Origin: Bdellovibrionaceae bacterium UBA1609
GTDB lineage: Bacteria > Bdellovibrionota > Bdellovibrionia > Bdellovibrionales > UBA1609
Assembly (NCBI GenBank): GCA_002321895.1
Contig: DCMZ01000016.1
Span: forward strand, 31,942-95,941
Direction: 5' to 3'
DNA: 64,000 nt
Shown here: piece by piece, positions 16,798-25,967 of the stretch
Layout: the number at the start of each line of letters is the position of its first letter
How positions within the stretch are numbered: position 1 is the stretch's first letter
Notes under the pieces: model-generated
The model's database searches: none
Seen by the model: the letters and a program-made list of their open reading frames with translations, nothing else
Told to the model about the DNA's origin: nothing
Program-made: the position numbers and the translations under genes

Positions 16798-19524
16798 ATG
16801 GCGGCAAAAGCCCTAGTAGTTGTTGAGTCACCGACGAAAGCGAGAACGATTAAGAAATTTCTCGGAAAAGAGTACGTTGTGGAATCCTGCATGGGCCATG
16901 TACGGGACTTGCCACAGTCCGCAAAAGATATACCCGAGAAATTTAAAAAACTCCCATGGGCTAACCTGGGTGTAAATGTCGAGAAGAATTTCGAGCCTAT
17001 TTACTGCATTCCAAAAAATAAGACCAAAATTGTTAAAGAACTAAAAGACAAATTAAAAGACGCTGATCAGCTTATTCTCGCGACGGATGAAGACCGTGAA
17101 GGGGAGAGTATTAGTTGGCACCTTTTAGAGTTGTTAAAACCAAAGGTTCCAGTGAAGCGCATGGTGTTCCATGAAATTACCAAATCAGCAATTCAACAGG
17201 CCTTAAAAGAAACACGTGATGTAGATACAGATTTGGTTAAGGCTCAGGAAGCACGACGAGTATTGGATCGATTGGTAGGTTACACCATATCTCCTTTGAT
17301 CTGGAAAAAAGTGGCCTATGGATTGTCTGCTGGTCGAGTACAGTCGGTGGCAGTTCGATTGATTGCGGAGCGAGAGCATGAACGTATTCGATTTAAAAAG
17401 AGTGAGTACTGGGGTGTGGTTTCCCAGTGTGAGAAAGATAAGTCTGGCTTCGATGCTCGATTGATTTCTGTGGATGGAAAGCGTGTTGCCGTCGGTAAGG
17501 ATTTTGACGGTACAACGGGGCAGATGGCGGCAGATAAAAAGAATAGTTTTGTTCATTTAAATGAACAAAAGGCTAAGAAAGTCGTTGATGACTTAACGGG
17601 TGAGCCTTGGACTGTTTCTGAAGTGGAGGAGAAGCCGGTTTCAAGAAAGCCTGCGGCTCCCTTTATTACTTCTACATTGCAGCAGGATGCCAACCGAAAG
17701 CTTGGACTCACCTCTAGAGAAACCATGTCGATTGCTCAAAAACTGTATGAACGTGGTTTTATCACTTACATGAGAACGGATTCCACAAATTTGTCCGAGC
17801 AAGCCATTAAAGCGGCCCGAGCATGTGTGAAAGACCTCTATGGGAAAGAGTATTTGCCCGAAAATCCTCGAGATTATTCAAAGAAGAAATCAAAAGGAGC
17901 ACAAGAGGCTCACGAAGCTATCCGTCCGGCTGGTACGGACTTTCCTAAGCCTGCTGATACCAGTTTAAAAGGAACTCAATTAGCTCTTTATGATCTGATT
18001 TGGAAACGAACGGTAGCTAGTCAGATGGTGAACTCACAGCAGAAACAGGTGAGTCTGAGGTTTTCAGTGGGAGATGCCATTTTTTCAGCGAGTGGAATGA
18101 CCATTGAATTTCCAGGGTTTTTGAAAGCCTATGTAGAGGGAAAGGATGATCCTGAAGCGGCATTAGATGATAAAGAAGTACGCCTTCCCAAAATGAAAAA
18201 GGGGGAGTCTGTTACATGCAAGGCTATCCAGCCAACCAGTCATGAAACTAAGCCACCAGCTCGATATACTGAAGCGGGTTTGGTTCAGAAAATGGAGAAG
18301 GAAGGCATTGGGCGTCCTTCGACTTATGCGACTATTATTGGAACTATTCAAGATAGAGGATACGCCAAGAAAGTGGGAAACACACTAGTTCCGACTTTTA
18401 CAGCGTTGGTGGTCAGTAAATTATTAAGTAGTTACCTTCCAGAATATGTGGATCTAGGATTCACTTCAGAAATGGAGCAGAAGCTTGATGATATTGCTCA
18501 GGGAGATCTGGATCAGATAAATTATTTAAAAAGTATTTATCACGGAGATACGGGGTTAAAAGTTCGTGTTGAAACTCAAGAGGAAGCGATCCCAAATGAT
18601 GAGTCTCGAGAAATAAATTTAGAAGGGCTAGATGGTTTTAGTTTTCGAGTCGGAAGGTACGGAGCCTATGTTTGTCGGGTGGATAAAGAGACCGGAGAAG
18701 AAGTGTGTGCTTCGATTCCTGATGAAAATGCACCCGGTGAGATGACAGCAGAAATGGCAGATAAAATCATAGACCGAAAAATAGCTGGTCATGATGCTCT
18801 GACTCAAGATCCAGAAACCGGAAAGCCCATTTATGTGTTAACTGGTCGTTATGGTCCTTACGTGCAAAGAGGAGATGCTGCCGAAGAAGGAGAAAAACCG
18901 AAGCGTATGGCATTGCCACCAAATCTTGAACCAGAAGACGTTGACGAAGAAAAGGCTTTATTTTTGTTAAGCCTACCGAAGGATCTTGGAGAGCACCCAG
19001 ATTCGGGTAAGCCAGTCCGAGCTGGAATTGGGCGGTTTGGACCTTATATTGTTCATGATGGAGACTTTAGGAGTATCCCGAAAACAGAAAGTGTTTTTGA
19101 TGTCACCTATGCTCGGGCAATGGAGCTTTTGAGTCAGCCTAAAAAGGGGAGAGGGCGAGCGGCCCCATTGAAAGAACTTGGACCACACCCTGAAACCGGT
19201 GATGAAATGCAAGTTCTGACTGGTAAATATGGTCCCTATGTGAAATGTGGAAAAACAAATGTTTCATTGCCGGAGTCGATTAAGCCCGAAGAGGCGACAA
19301 AAGAACAAGTTATGGAGCTGTTGGAGCAAAAGTTAGCCTCTAGTAAAGCTGGTAAGAAAAAGACCAAAAAGAAGAAGGCGCCTAAAAAGAAGAAGGCTAA
19401 GAAAAAAGCCAAGACAGTCACCAAGAAAGCAAAATCAGCTAAGAAAAAGACGGCTAAAAAATCTAAGGTGGCTAAGAAGAAGACCAAGAAAAAAAGTAAG
19501 ACGGCGCGGAAAGCCTCTGAGTAG
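16798..19524 (+). CDS. topA: DNA topoisomerase I (type IA) with lysine-rich tail
   Basis: 908 residues from the ATG at 16798 (SD GTGGAG at 16786-16791; a GTG there would add four residues). The Toprim domain has Glu10 in VVVESPTKA and the DEDREGE metal site. The active-site tyrosine is Tyr324 in FITYMRTDST. The enzyme relaxes negative supercoils. The C-terminus lacks four-cysteine zinc fingers and instead has four TopA-C repeats (GRYGAYV, GRYGPYV, GRFGPYI, GKYGPYV). A tail of about 60 residues of KKAKK/TKKK repeats follows, which should add DNA affinity. Confidence 0.95.
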   Translation: MAAKALVVVESPTKARTIKKFLGKEYVVESCMGHVRDLPQSAKDIPEKFKKLPWANLGVNVEKNFEPIYCIPKNKTKIVKELKDKLKDADQLILATDEDREGESISWHLLELLKPKVPVKRMVFHEITKSAIQQALKETRDVDTDLVKAQEARRVLDRLVGYTISPLIWKKVAYGLSAGRVQSVAVRLIAEREHERIRFKKSEYWGVVSQCEKDKSGFDARLISVDGKRVAVGKDFDGTTGQMAADKKNSFVHLNEQKAKKVVDDLTGEPWTVSEVEEKPVSRKPAAPFITSTLQQDANRKLGLTSRETMSIAQKLYERGFITYMRTDSTNLSEQAIKAARACVKDLYGKEYLPENPRDYSKKKSKGAQEAHEAIRPAGTDFPKPADTSLKGTQLALYDLIWKRTVASQMVNSQQKQVSLRFSVGDAIFSASGMTIEFPGFLKAYVEGKDDPEAALDDKEVRLPKMKKGESVTCKAIQPTSHETKPPARYTEAGLVQKMEKEGIGRPSTYATIIGTIQDRGYAKKVGNTLVPTFTALVVSKLLSSYLPEYVDLGFTSEMEQKLDDIAQGDLDQINYLKSIYHGDTGLKVRVETQEEAIPNDESREINLEGLDGFSFRVGRYGAYVCRVDKETGEEVCASIPDENAPGEMTAEMADKIIDRKIAGHDALTQDPETGKPIYVLTGRYGPYVQRGDAAEEGEKPKRMALPPNLEPEDVDEEKALFLLSLPKDLGEHPDSGKPVRAGIGRFGPYIVHDGDFRSIPKTESVFDVTYARAMELLSQPKKGRGRAAPLKELGPHPETGDEMQVLTGKYGPYVKCGKTNVSLPESIKPEEATKEQVMELLEQKLASSKAGKKKTKKKKAPKKKKAKKKAKTVTKKAKSAKKKTAKKSKVAKKKTKKKSKTARKASE

Positions 19525-19560
19525 CTTGCTCTAAGTGGCTGAAATCATTGAAGGCCATTG

Positions 19561-19591
19561 ATCCCTGTAGGTTAAGTCCACCTGAGGGGAT
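19561..19591 (+). terminator. stem-loop after topA, possible terminator
   Basis: ATCCCT-G-TAGGT (19561-19572) can pair imperfectly with ACCTG-AGGGGAT (19579-19591), giving a long GC-containing stem. Only a broken T-run (TTGAGCTTTT) follows, so the terminator call is weak. Confidence 0.3.
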
Positions 19592-19648
19592 TGAGCTTTT
19601 CAAGGCAAGGTGCTATAAAAATAGGCTGCTGGTGAGCCGGAGGGCTTC

Positions 19649-20548
19649 TTGAAACGGTTGATTTTTAAAAAGAAGGCGCAGAAAAACACCCAATTGGAAT
19701 TGGGTATGGGGCGCAAAAGAGAGCCGGATAGAAATTTTGATCGAGGCGGTCGAAGTTTTTATTTTTTTGATTTTGATGACAATATTGCCTTTCTTTCCAC
19801 TCCCATTTTTGTCTTTCATAAAAAAACAGGTGAGCCTTTAGCGCTGAGTTCTGGCGAATACGCCCAATTCAAAAACTCAATTGGAGAGTACGGTAAATAC
19901 GCAAACTATGAGTTTATTTACGGACCGGATGGAAGCTTCCAAAGCTTTCGGGACAAGAATATTCGATTTTATAAGCGCCTCTTTGGTGAAACTGAAGACT
20001 TCGAAAAAGACATTGAGAATGCGCTCTCTTACCCAGACTTCGACTGGAAGGGGCCTTCATGGAACTGCTTCTATCACGCAGTATTTAATAAAAGACCCAT
20101 TTCATTGATTACCGCCCGAGGGCATCGTCCTTCGACAATTGTTCGTGGGGTCCAGAGATTTGTAGACCATGGTTTTCTGCCCAACACTCCTAATTACCTC
20201 AGTCTATTTCCTGTCAGTAATGAGGAAACTCAAATGAGTTTGACGGGTAGTTATGAAGAAGGTGTTGATGTGGCTCGACTCAAGCAGTTGGCCATCCGAA
20301 AATCTGTTGAGCAGGCTTTTGAGAAGTATGGAGAAAATCCCTACCACAGGTTTGGTATGAGTGATGATGACCCGCAGAACTTAGAACTCATAATTGAGGA
20401 AATGGCTTCTTTAAAAAAGGAGTTACCACAAAATTCTTTTTTCGTGATCTCTACTCATGGTGGATCCATGGTTAAACGAGAAATATTTTCTGATCATACA
20501 ATTGACTCGGTGATTCCAGACCGAGCCGAACAGTTGTCACTTTTATAA
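19649..20548 (+). CDS. HAD-like hydrolase of unknown substrate
   Basis: 299 residues from a TTG start at 19649 with GGAGG at 19639-19643 as SD. HAD-type motifs are recognisable: FFDFDDNIAFLSTP (about 40-53; the first Asp as nucleophile, DxD pattern), SLITARGHRPS as motif II, and GMSDDDPQNLELI as motif IV. A large, unfamiliar insert sits between motifs I and II (about residues 54-150). The first 35 residues are basic and lack a signal peptide, so the protein is cytoplasmic. The DFDDN motif with Asn after the second Asp is unusual and makes the reaction uncertain. It is a single gene. Confidence 0.65.
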   Translation: MKRLIFKKKAQKNTQLELGMGRKREPDRNFDRGGRSFYFFDFDDNIAFLSTPIFVFHKKTGEPLALSSGEYAQFKNSIGEYGKYANYEFIYGPDGSFQSFRDKNIRFYKRLFGETEDFEKDIENALSYPDFDWKGPSWNCFYHAVFNKRPISLITARGHRPSTIVRGVQRFVDHGFLPNTPNYLSLFPVSNEETQMSLTGSYEEGVDVARLKQLAIRKSVEQAFEKYGENPYHRFGMSDDDPQNLELIIEEMASLKKELPQNSFFVISTHGGSMVKREIFSDHTIDSVIPDRAEQLSLL

Positions 20549-20578
20549 CATTAAAATCGACACCTAAGTCGAGGGCCC

Positions 20579-20596
20579 GGGTAAAAAGTACCCTTT
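20579..20596 (+). terminator. weak possible terminator after the HAD-like gene
   Basis: GGGTA (20579-20583) pairs with TACCC (20589-20593) across AAAAG and is followed by TTT. The stem is short and the T-run minimal. A second small hairpin, TCGAC/GTCGA, lies just upstream. Confidence 0.3.
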
Positions 20597-20721
20597 CAGC
20601 CACTCAAAATGACGGGTTTTTGCTTCGTCCATAGACAGTTATCAAAAAGTCACAAATAATTGAAATTGTGCATGATTTTTGTCCGATAAGAATCAGTACA
20701 ATCCAACTTGAAAGGTTAAGC

Positions 20722-22800
20722 ATGAAACGCTTTTTTCCATTAGCAATAGTTCCACTTCTCACCTTCGCCTTTTTCTCGGTGTGGCCGCTTCCTCAGTCAG
20801 AAGCTTTGAGAGGGTCTCGGTTAAAGCTGAGCTGTGAACACTTAAACTTTATTCAATCTCAGTATCTTGAAAATCACATCACCCATTCTAAATTCAATCG
20901 AAATTTAGAAAACCGGTTGATTGAGCAGTATGTGAAATCATTAGATCGCGGGAAAATGTATCTGCGTGATAGTGATATTAAGGAAATTAAAGCGAAGATG
21001 AAGGGGATTTATAAAAAGACCCGTAGCCGAAACTGTGAGCCGATTCAGCAGGCCCATGAAATTTTTAAGAAGAGAGTGGCGGAGCGTGTCGCCTTCGTAA
21101 ATAAAACCCTTACGGACAAGTTTAAGTTGGATAAAACGGTTGAGTTAAAAACCGACCCAGATGAGCGTAAGTACCCACGTACGGTTGCGGAACAGAATCG
21201 TTTTCATACTAAGTATCTTCATTTTCAAATGGCCAATTATATCACCTCTGATATGAAGCCTGATGAAGCCAGGGAAAAAATTAAAAAGAATTATGAACGA
21301 ATCCAGAAAAGGATTGGTGAAGATGATCTAGAGGATATTTATGCCACGTTTCTTGATGCGTTTGCCAGAGCTTTAGATCCTCATTCAAGTTTCTTTTCAT
21401 GGGATGCCGTTGAGGATTTTCAAATTCAAATGAGTTTGTCTTTGGAAGGTATTGGGGCCACTTTAAGTTCTAAAGATGGATTTACTACCATTGAGCAATT
21501 GATAGCAGGTGGAGCTGCTGCTCAGTCGGGAAAATTGAAGCCCAAAGATAAGATTGTTGCTGTGGCTCAAGAGGATGACAAGAAATTTAAGCCTGCTGAC
21601 AATGTTATTGATATGGATTTACGGGATGTTGTCCGCAAGATTCGTGGAAAAAAAGGTACAAAGGTAAAATTATCTATTCTTAGGAAAGAGGGTAAGGAGA
21701 ATAAGAAATTCGATGTGGTTTTGGTGAGAGACAAAATCAAATTAGAAGACGAAGCCGCTCAAATTCATTACATAGAAAAAACCATAAAAGGGCAGAAGAA
21801 GACCGTTGGTCTTATAAACCTTCCTTCGTTCTATGCAGACAACCGATCTCAAGACGGTCGAAGTGCAGCAAAGGATATGAAAAAGCTTTTAGCGGAAGCG
21901 AGAAAGAAGAAAGTTGATGCTGTCGTTTTGGATTTCTCTACCAATGGTGGCGGATCCCTTGATGATGCAGTGAAAATAGCGGGTTTGTTTTTTAAAACTG
22001 GAAATGTGGTAAAGCAATCTCAAAAGAGCCCAACCGGTTCTCCCATTGTACTTGCTGATTTAGATCCAGCTGTGGACTATAGTGGGCCATTGGTTGTACT
22101 CACGAGTCGCATTAGTGCCAGTGCTTCTGAAATTGTTGCTGGAACCCTCAAAGATTATAAGCGAGCGATTGTTGTGGGCGGTGATCACACCTTTGGTAAA
22201 GGCAGTGTTCAATCGGTTTCAAACCTTCCACGTAACTTAGGAGCCCTAAAAACCACAGTGGGTATGTTCTTTACTGCGGGTGGTGCTTCAACTCAACATA
22301 GAGGAGTGGATGCTGATATAGTTTTCCCGAGCACGCTTTCTACAGATGAGATTGGCGAGAAGAATTTAGATTATTCTTTGCCGCCTAAAAGAGTGAAGCG
22401 ATTTTTGTCGAAGGATGCCTATGTTCGGAACGGTTCAGAAGCTTGGTCTGTAGTTAATAAGGGTTTAATTAAGGATTTGAATGCTAAAAGCCAGGCCCGT
22501 ATTAAGAAAAACGAAGAGTTCACTAAAATTAAGAAAGATATTAAGAAAGCTAAAGATCGCGGCAAAGTGATAAAAGTATCTGAACTTTTTGAAGAAGAAA
22601 AAGATGATGATAAAAAGGACAAAGACCACAAAGACGATGAGGATTATACGCTGACAAAAGAGGAAAAGCTTAAAAAGTATCTTGAGCGAGCGGATATCCA
22701 AGAGGCGATCAATGTTGCTGCCGATTTCGTAGAAATGGTTACTTTGAACTCTATGGCTACAACCGGTGAGCCTAAGAAAGAAGCTCGTTTAGGGCAGTGA
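20722..22800 (+). CDS. prc: C-terminal processing (tail-specific) protease, S41A, Prc type
   Basis: 692 residues from the ATG at 20722 (SD AAAGG); the signal peptide begins here (KRFFP, hydrophobic core, cleavage near SEA-LR), so the upstream GTG frame is rejected. Then come the Prc N-terminal helical domain, a PDZ domain (about 240-320, LSLEGIGATLSS and GGAAAQSGKLKPKDKI) and the S41 core. That core has the catalytic Ser in SRISASASEIVAG and Lys in TFGKGSVQ. The C-terminal part is highly charged (EEEKDDDKKDKDHKDDED). It acts in the periplasm on C-termini of exported or lipoproteins. It matches E. coli Prc in layout. Confidence 0.92.
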   Translation: MKRFFPLAIVPLLTFAFFSVWPLPQSEALRGSRLKLSCEHLNFIQSQYLENHITHSKFNRNLENRLIEQYVKSLDRGKMYLRDSDIKEIKAKMKGIYKKTRSRNCEPIQQAHEIFKKRVAERVAFVNKTLTDKFKLDKTVELKTDPDERKYPRTVAEQNRFHTKYLHFQMANYITSDMKPDEAREKIKKNYERIQKRIGEDDLEDIYATFLDAFARALDPHSSFFSWDAVEDFQIQMSLSLEGIGATLSSKDGFTTIEQLIAGGAAAQSGKLKPKDKIVAVAQEDDKKFKPADNVIDMDLRDVVRKIRGKKGTKVKLSILRKEGKENKKFDVVLVRDKIKLEDEAAQIHYIEKTIKGQKKTVGLINLPSFYADNRSQDGRSAAKDMKKLLAEARKKKVDAVVLDFSTNGGGSLDDAVKIAGLFFKTGNVVKQSQKSPTGSPIVLADLDPAVDYSGPLVVLTSRISASASEIVAGTLKDYKRAIVVGGDHTFGKGSVQSVSNLPRNLGALKTTVGMFFTAGGASTQHRGVDADIVFPSTLSTDEIGEKNLDYSLPPKRVKRFLSKDAYVRNGSEAWSVVNKGLIKDLNAKSQARIKKNEEFTKIKKDIKKAKDRGKVIKVSELFEEEKDDDKKDKDHKDDEDYTLTKEEKLKKYLERADIQEAINVAADFVEMVTLNSMATTGEPKKEARLGQ

Positions 22801-22838
22801 TTTCTGCCTAGCCCTCTATTCTATTAGCACTCTAGTGT

Positions 22839-22861
22839 TGCGACGCATTATTTGCGTCGTA
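22839..22861. other. palindromic stem-loop between prc and E1 genes
   Basis: TGCGACGCA (22839-22847) pairs with TGCGTCGTA (22853-22861) over 9 bp with one G-T wobble and a 5-base loop. There is no T-run on either side, so it is not an obvious terminator. It could be an operator or an RNA processing site. Confidence 0.4.
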
Positions 22862-22981
22862 GGACTTCAATTCAATTGGTCAATCTGATGTGTTTTTGAC
22901 TTCTCGACTCCAACCAAGTACCTCTAATAGCTCAATTTTGTTGATAAAACCCGTATAAATTTTTAGGGGAAAGAGAAGGTC

Positions 22982-24034
22982 ATGGAATCTATGCCTAACA
23001 TTGAAAGTAAGACCAAGACGGCTCCAAAACAAAAAGGTAGTAAAGATTTACCTCTGCCAAAAGAAAAGCTTCTACAGATTCATAACTTGATGGTGAAGGC
23101 TCGATCTTTAGAGGAAAGACTTATCAAAATATATAAAGCGGGTGATGCCTTCTTTTGGATTGGTGGACCTGGTGAAGAGGCCTTCGGTGTTACTCTTGGA
23201 ATGTTAGCTGATAAAGGTAAAGGGCATGACCACGATTGGATGCATCTGCATTATCGATGTACCCCCACTTTGATTGCCATGGGAATGCCTATGGGAGACT
23301 CCATTCGTTTGATAATGAATAAAGCCACCGATGTAAGTACTGGTGGTCGAAATTTTGCTAACCATTACAGCTATCCTGAGTGGAATGTAGCACCCGTGAC
23401 TTCACCTATTGAAGTACAATACTCTACTGCCATTGGAACAGCTTGGGCCCAGCGACGAGCTGGAGGTAAAGGGATTTCAGTCGTAACAGGTGGTGACGCA
23501 GGTACGGCTGAAGGAGATTTTGCATCTTGCCTGATTTGGGCGAGTCGTCCTGGTAATGAGTTACCGCTTTTGATTACGGTTCAGAATAATAAATGGGGGA
23601 TCTCAACCAATTATGATTCTCAACATGGTGAGAAGCATACTTCTGATCGAGGAAAAGCATTTAATATTCGCACTGAAGTTATCAATGGAAATGATCCAAT
23701 TGAGAGTTATCTTAAACTCAAAGAAGTTATGGAGTACATCAGACAGGAGAAGAAGCCCGTCGTATTGGAAGCGCAGTTGTCGCGGTTGTACGGACATTCT
23801 TCTGCCGATGGAGCCAACCGTAGGGATGAGCCTTGCTGTATAGAGCTATTTGAAAAGAGATTGATTGAATGGGGTTTAATCACAAGAAAAGAGTGTGATG
23901 ATATTAAAAAAGCCTACGATGCGGAAGCCCGAGCTGAAATGGAAGCCGCGAGAAACGAACCGGATCCCGAGGCTGATAGCATTTGGGATAACGTATACGT
24001 CGACAATGAGAACGGCGATTGGAGGAAATTCTAA
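22982..24034 (+). CDS. 2-oxoacid dehydrogenase E1 component, alpha subunit
   Basis: 350 residues of the ThDP-dependent E1 alpha family (branched-chain or pyruvate type). The thiamine diphosphate motif is GGDAGTAEGDFASCLIWASR ending in QNNKWGIST (about 170-210). The first 25 residues are a charged linker-like extension. With the beta subunit encoded next it forms the alpha2beta2 E1 that decarboxylates a 2-oxoacid and reductively acylates an E2 lipoyl domain. The gene stop overlaps the E1 beta start by one base. No E2 or E3 gene is in the window, so the substrate (branched-chain 2-oxoacids or pyruvate) stays open. Confidence 0.88.
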   Translation: MESMPNIESKTKTAPKQKGSKDLPLPKEKLLQIHNLMVKARSLEERLIKIYKAGDAFFWIGGPGEEAFGVTLGMLADKGKGHDHDWMHLHYRCTPTLIAMGMPMGDSIRLIMNKATDVSTGGRNFANHYSYPEWNVAPVTSPIEVQYSTAIGTAWAQRRAGGKGISVVTGGDAGTAEGDFASCLIWASRPGNELPLLITVQNNKWGISTNYDSQHGEKHTSDRGKAFNIRTEVINGNDPIESYLKLKEVMEYIRQEKKPVVLEAQLSRLYGHSSADGANRRDEPCCIELFEKRLIEWGLITRKECDDIKKAYDAEARAEMEAARNEPDPEADSIWDNVYVDNENGDWRKF

Positions 24035-25089
24035 TGGCAAATATGGCTCAAGCCATTCGAATGGCACTTCACTTCGCTGAAGAGAATTTAGAATTAAAAG
24101 ATGTGTTTGGAGAGGACGTAGGCGCACCGCTAGGAGGAGTTTTTACGGCCACTCAAGGTATTAAAAGTGCTTGGAATACACCTCTGGATGAGCGCGGAAT
24201 CATTGGTTGTGCGATGGGTGTTGCCATGGCTGGGGACCGATGTGTGGCTGAGATCCAGTTTGCCGACTATATTTTTAATACGATCGATTTATTGAAAATG
24301 GCGGGTAATACTTTGTGGGCCACTAATGGGAAGCAAGAACTCCCTATGGTTGTAATGACGCCCAATGGAGCTGGAATCCGTGGGAGTCTTTATCATTCTC
24401 ATAGCTTCGATGCTCATGCGTCTCGCATGCCGGGTTGGAAAATCGTAGTTCCTTCGACACCATTAGATGCTTATGGGTTAATGCTTTCAGCAATTGAAGA
24501 TCCTAATCCCGTGATGTACTTGAACCCCAAAGCTCTTATGAGAGTGCGAGGGGAAGAGCTGATTCCTGGTGAGCCAGCAGATGAAAAAGAACTCAAGTCT
24601 ATGATTGATGCTCCGATTGGAGATCGGTCTAAGTGGAAGCCAAAGTGGCCAAAATTGGAAGACTATAGAGTTCCCATTGGTAAGGGTAAAGTCACTCGTG
24701 AAGGGACGCGGGCCACAATGGTTTCTTACGGACGTACACTTATAGTATGCAACCAGGTGGCCGACAAATTGAAAGCCGAAGGCATTGATGTCGAAGTTAT
24801 AGATTTACGTTCAGTGTATCCCTATGACTGGCAGCTCATTAAATCTTCGATTCGAAAAACAGGGCGAGTTATGTTTGTAAATGAAGATACTGAAGTGACT
24901 AACTTCGCTGAACACCTAGCTTATAGAACCACCCAGGAGTTGTTTTACGAACTTATGGCTCGACCTCGAGTTGTTGCAGCAAAGAACGTTCCTGGAATTG
25001 GATTACATCCTAATTTAGAAGACAATACGGTTCCTCAACCACCACGAGTGGAAGCGGAATTGCGAGAACTTTTGGCGGAGACCCCATAA
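24034..25089 (+). CDS. 2-oxoacid dehydrogenase E1 component, beta subunit
   Basis: 351 residues from the ATG at 24034 (TAATG overlap; SD GGAGG at 24021-24025). A frame extended to 24019 would lose that SD. E1 beta signatures are present: VFGEDVGAPLGGVFTATQG, then AEIQFADYIFNTIDL, then SLYHSHSFDAHASRMPGWKI with the E1-beta histidine region. The C-terminal transketolase-like domain (about 215-345) has VIDLRSVYPYDWQLI. It pairs with the E1 alpha just upstream. A methyltransferase gene follows with a one-base overlap. Confidence 0.88.
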   Translation: MANMAQAIRMALHFAEENLELKDVFGEDVGAPLGGVFTATQGIKSAWNTPLDERGIIGCAMGVAMAGDRCVAEIQFADYIFNTIDLLKMAGNTLWATNGKQELPMVVMTPNGAGIRGSLYHSHSFDAHASRMPGWKIVVPSTPLDAYGLMLSAIEDPNPVMYLNPKALMRVRGEELIPGEPADEKELKSMIDAPIGDRSKWKPKWPKLEDYRVPIGKGKVTREGTRATMVSYGRTLIVCNQVADKLKAEGIDVEVIDLRSVYPYDWQLIKSSIRKTGRVMFVNEDTEVTNFAEHLAYRTTQELFYELMARPRVVAAKNVPGIGLHPNLEDNTVPQPPRVEAELRELLAETP

Positions 25090-25928
25090 TGTTACAAGTA
25101 AATACAAAGCAAAAAACTGGTAAATCAAAAATGAAAAAAAACAAAGATAAAGAGTTTGATAAATACGAGCTCTACATAAATTCTGTTCAGTCTCCGGAAA
25201 CTGACGTTAAGTTTTTAAGACGGGTATATAAGGAGCTTAGAGATAAAAAGCCAGAGACCATGCGAGAAGATTTTTGTGGTACATTCGCTTTGAGTTGTGA
25301 ATGGGTAAAGTTAAAAAAAGATCATAAAGCCATAGGTGTTGATCTAGATGAAGAGCCTATCAGCTACGGGAAAGAACATTATTTTTCACAACTGACTGAT
25401 GAGCAAAAAGGTCGAGTGGAGATTTTGACTGCGAATGTCTTGGACCCCAAGCTTCCTAAGGCGGATATTGTTCAAGCTCAAAACTTTTCTTACTTTATTT
25501 TTAAAAAGAGAGAAGAGCTTCGCGACTATTATAAAAATGCATTAAAGGGCCTTAAATCCGACGGAATATTTGTTGTGGATTGTTTCGGTGGTTCACAGTG
25601 CTTTGAGCCTAATGAAGAGGAAACGGAGCACAAGGGGTATTCTTATTTTTGGGATCAAGACAGTTTTGATCCAGTGACCAATGAAGCTCAGTTTTATATC
25701 CATTTTAAGCGTAAAGGTGAGAAGAAGCGTGAGAAGGTGTTTAGCTACGATTGGCGAATGTGGAGTATTCCTGAAGTGCGTGAAATTATGCTTGAGGCTG
25801 GCTTCAAAGACACCGCCGTTTATTGGGAAGGCACAGACGAAGATGGAGAAGGCGATGGCGAGTTCACCCGTGTGACTAAGGGTGAAGATTGCGAATCTTG
25901 GGTGGCTTACATCGTAGGTTTAAAATAA
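25089..25928 (+). CDS. class I SAM-dependent methyltransferase of unknown substrate
   Basis: 279 residues. The Rossmann SAM site is modified: MREDFCGTFALSCEWVK (motif I with FCGTF), acidic loop GVDLDEEPISYGKE, and AQNFSYFIFKKREEL at motif IV. The start overlaps the E1 beta stop by one base; an internal ATG 14 codons later (MKKNKDKEFD) is a possible true start because the first residues are weakly conserved-looking. The C-terminal part carries acidic GTDEDGEGDGEF. No small-molecule or protein target can be deduced. The coupling to E1 suggests shared transcription, not necessarily function. Confidence 0.7.
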   Translation: MLQVNTKQKTGKSKMKKNKDKEFDKYELYINSVQSPETDVKFLRRVYKELRDKKPETMREDFCGTFALSCEWVKLKKDHKAIGVDLDEEPISYGKEHYFSQLTDEQKGRVEILTANVLDPKLPKADIVQAQNFSYFIFKKREELRDYYKNALKGLKSDGIFVVDCFGGSQCFEPNEEETEHKGYSYFWDQDSFDPVTNEAQFYIHFKRKGEKKREKVFSYDWRMWSIPEVREIMLEAGFKDTAVYWEGTDEDGEGDGEFTRVTKGEDCESWVAYIVGLK

Positions 25929-25967
25929 AGGCTTTCCCTCCATCAGAAATTATTCAATAATGAATTT

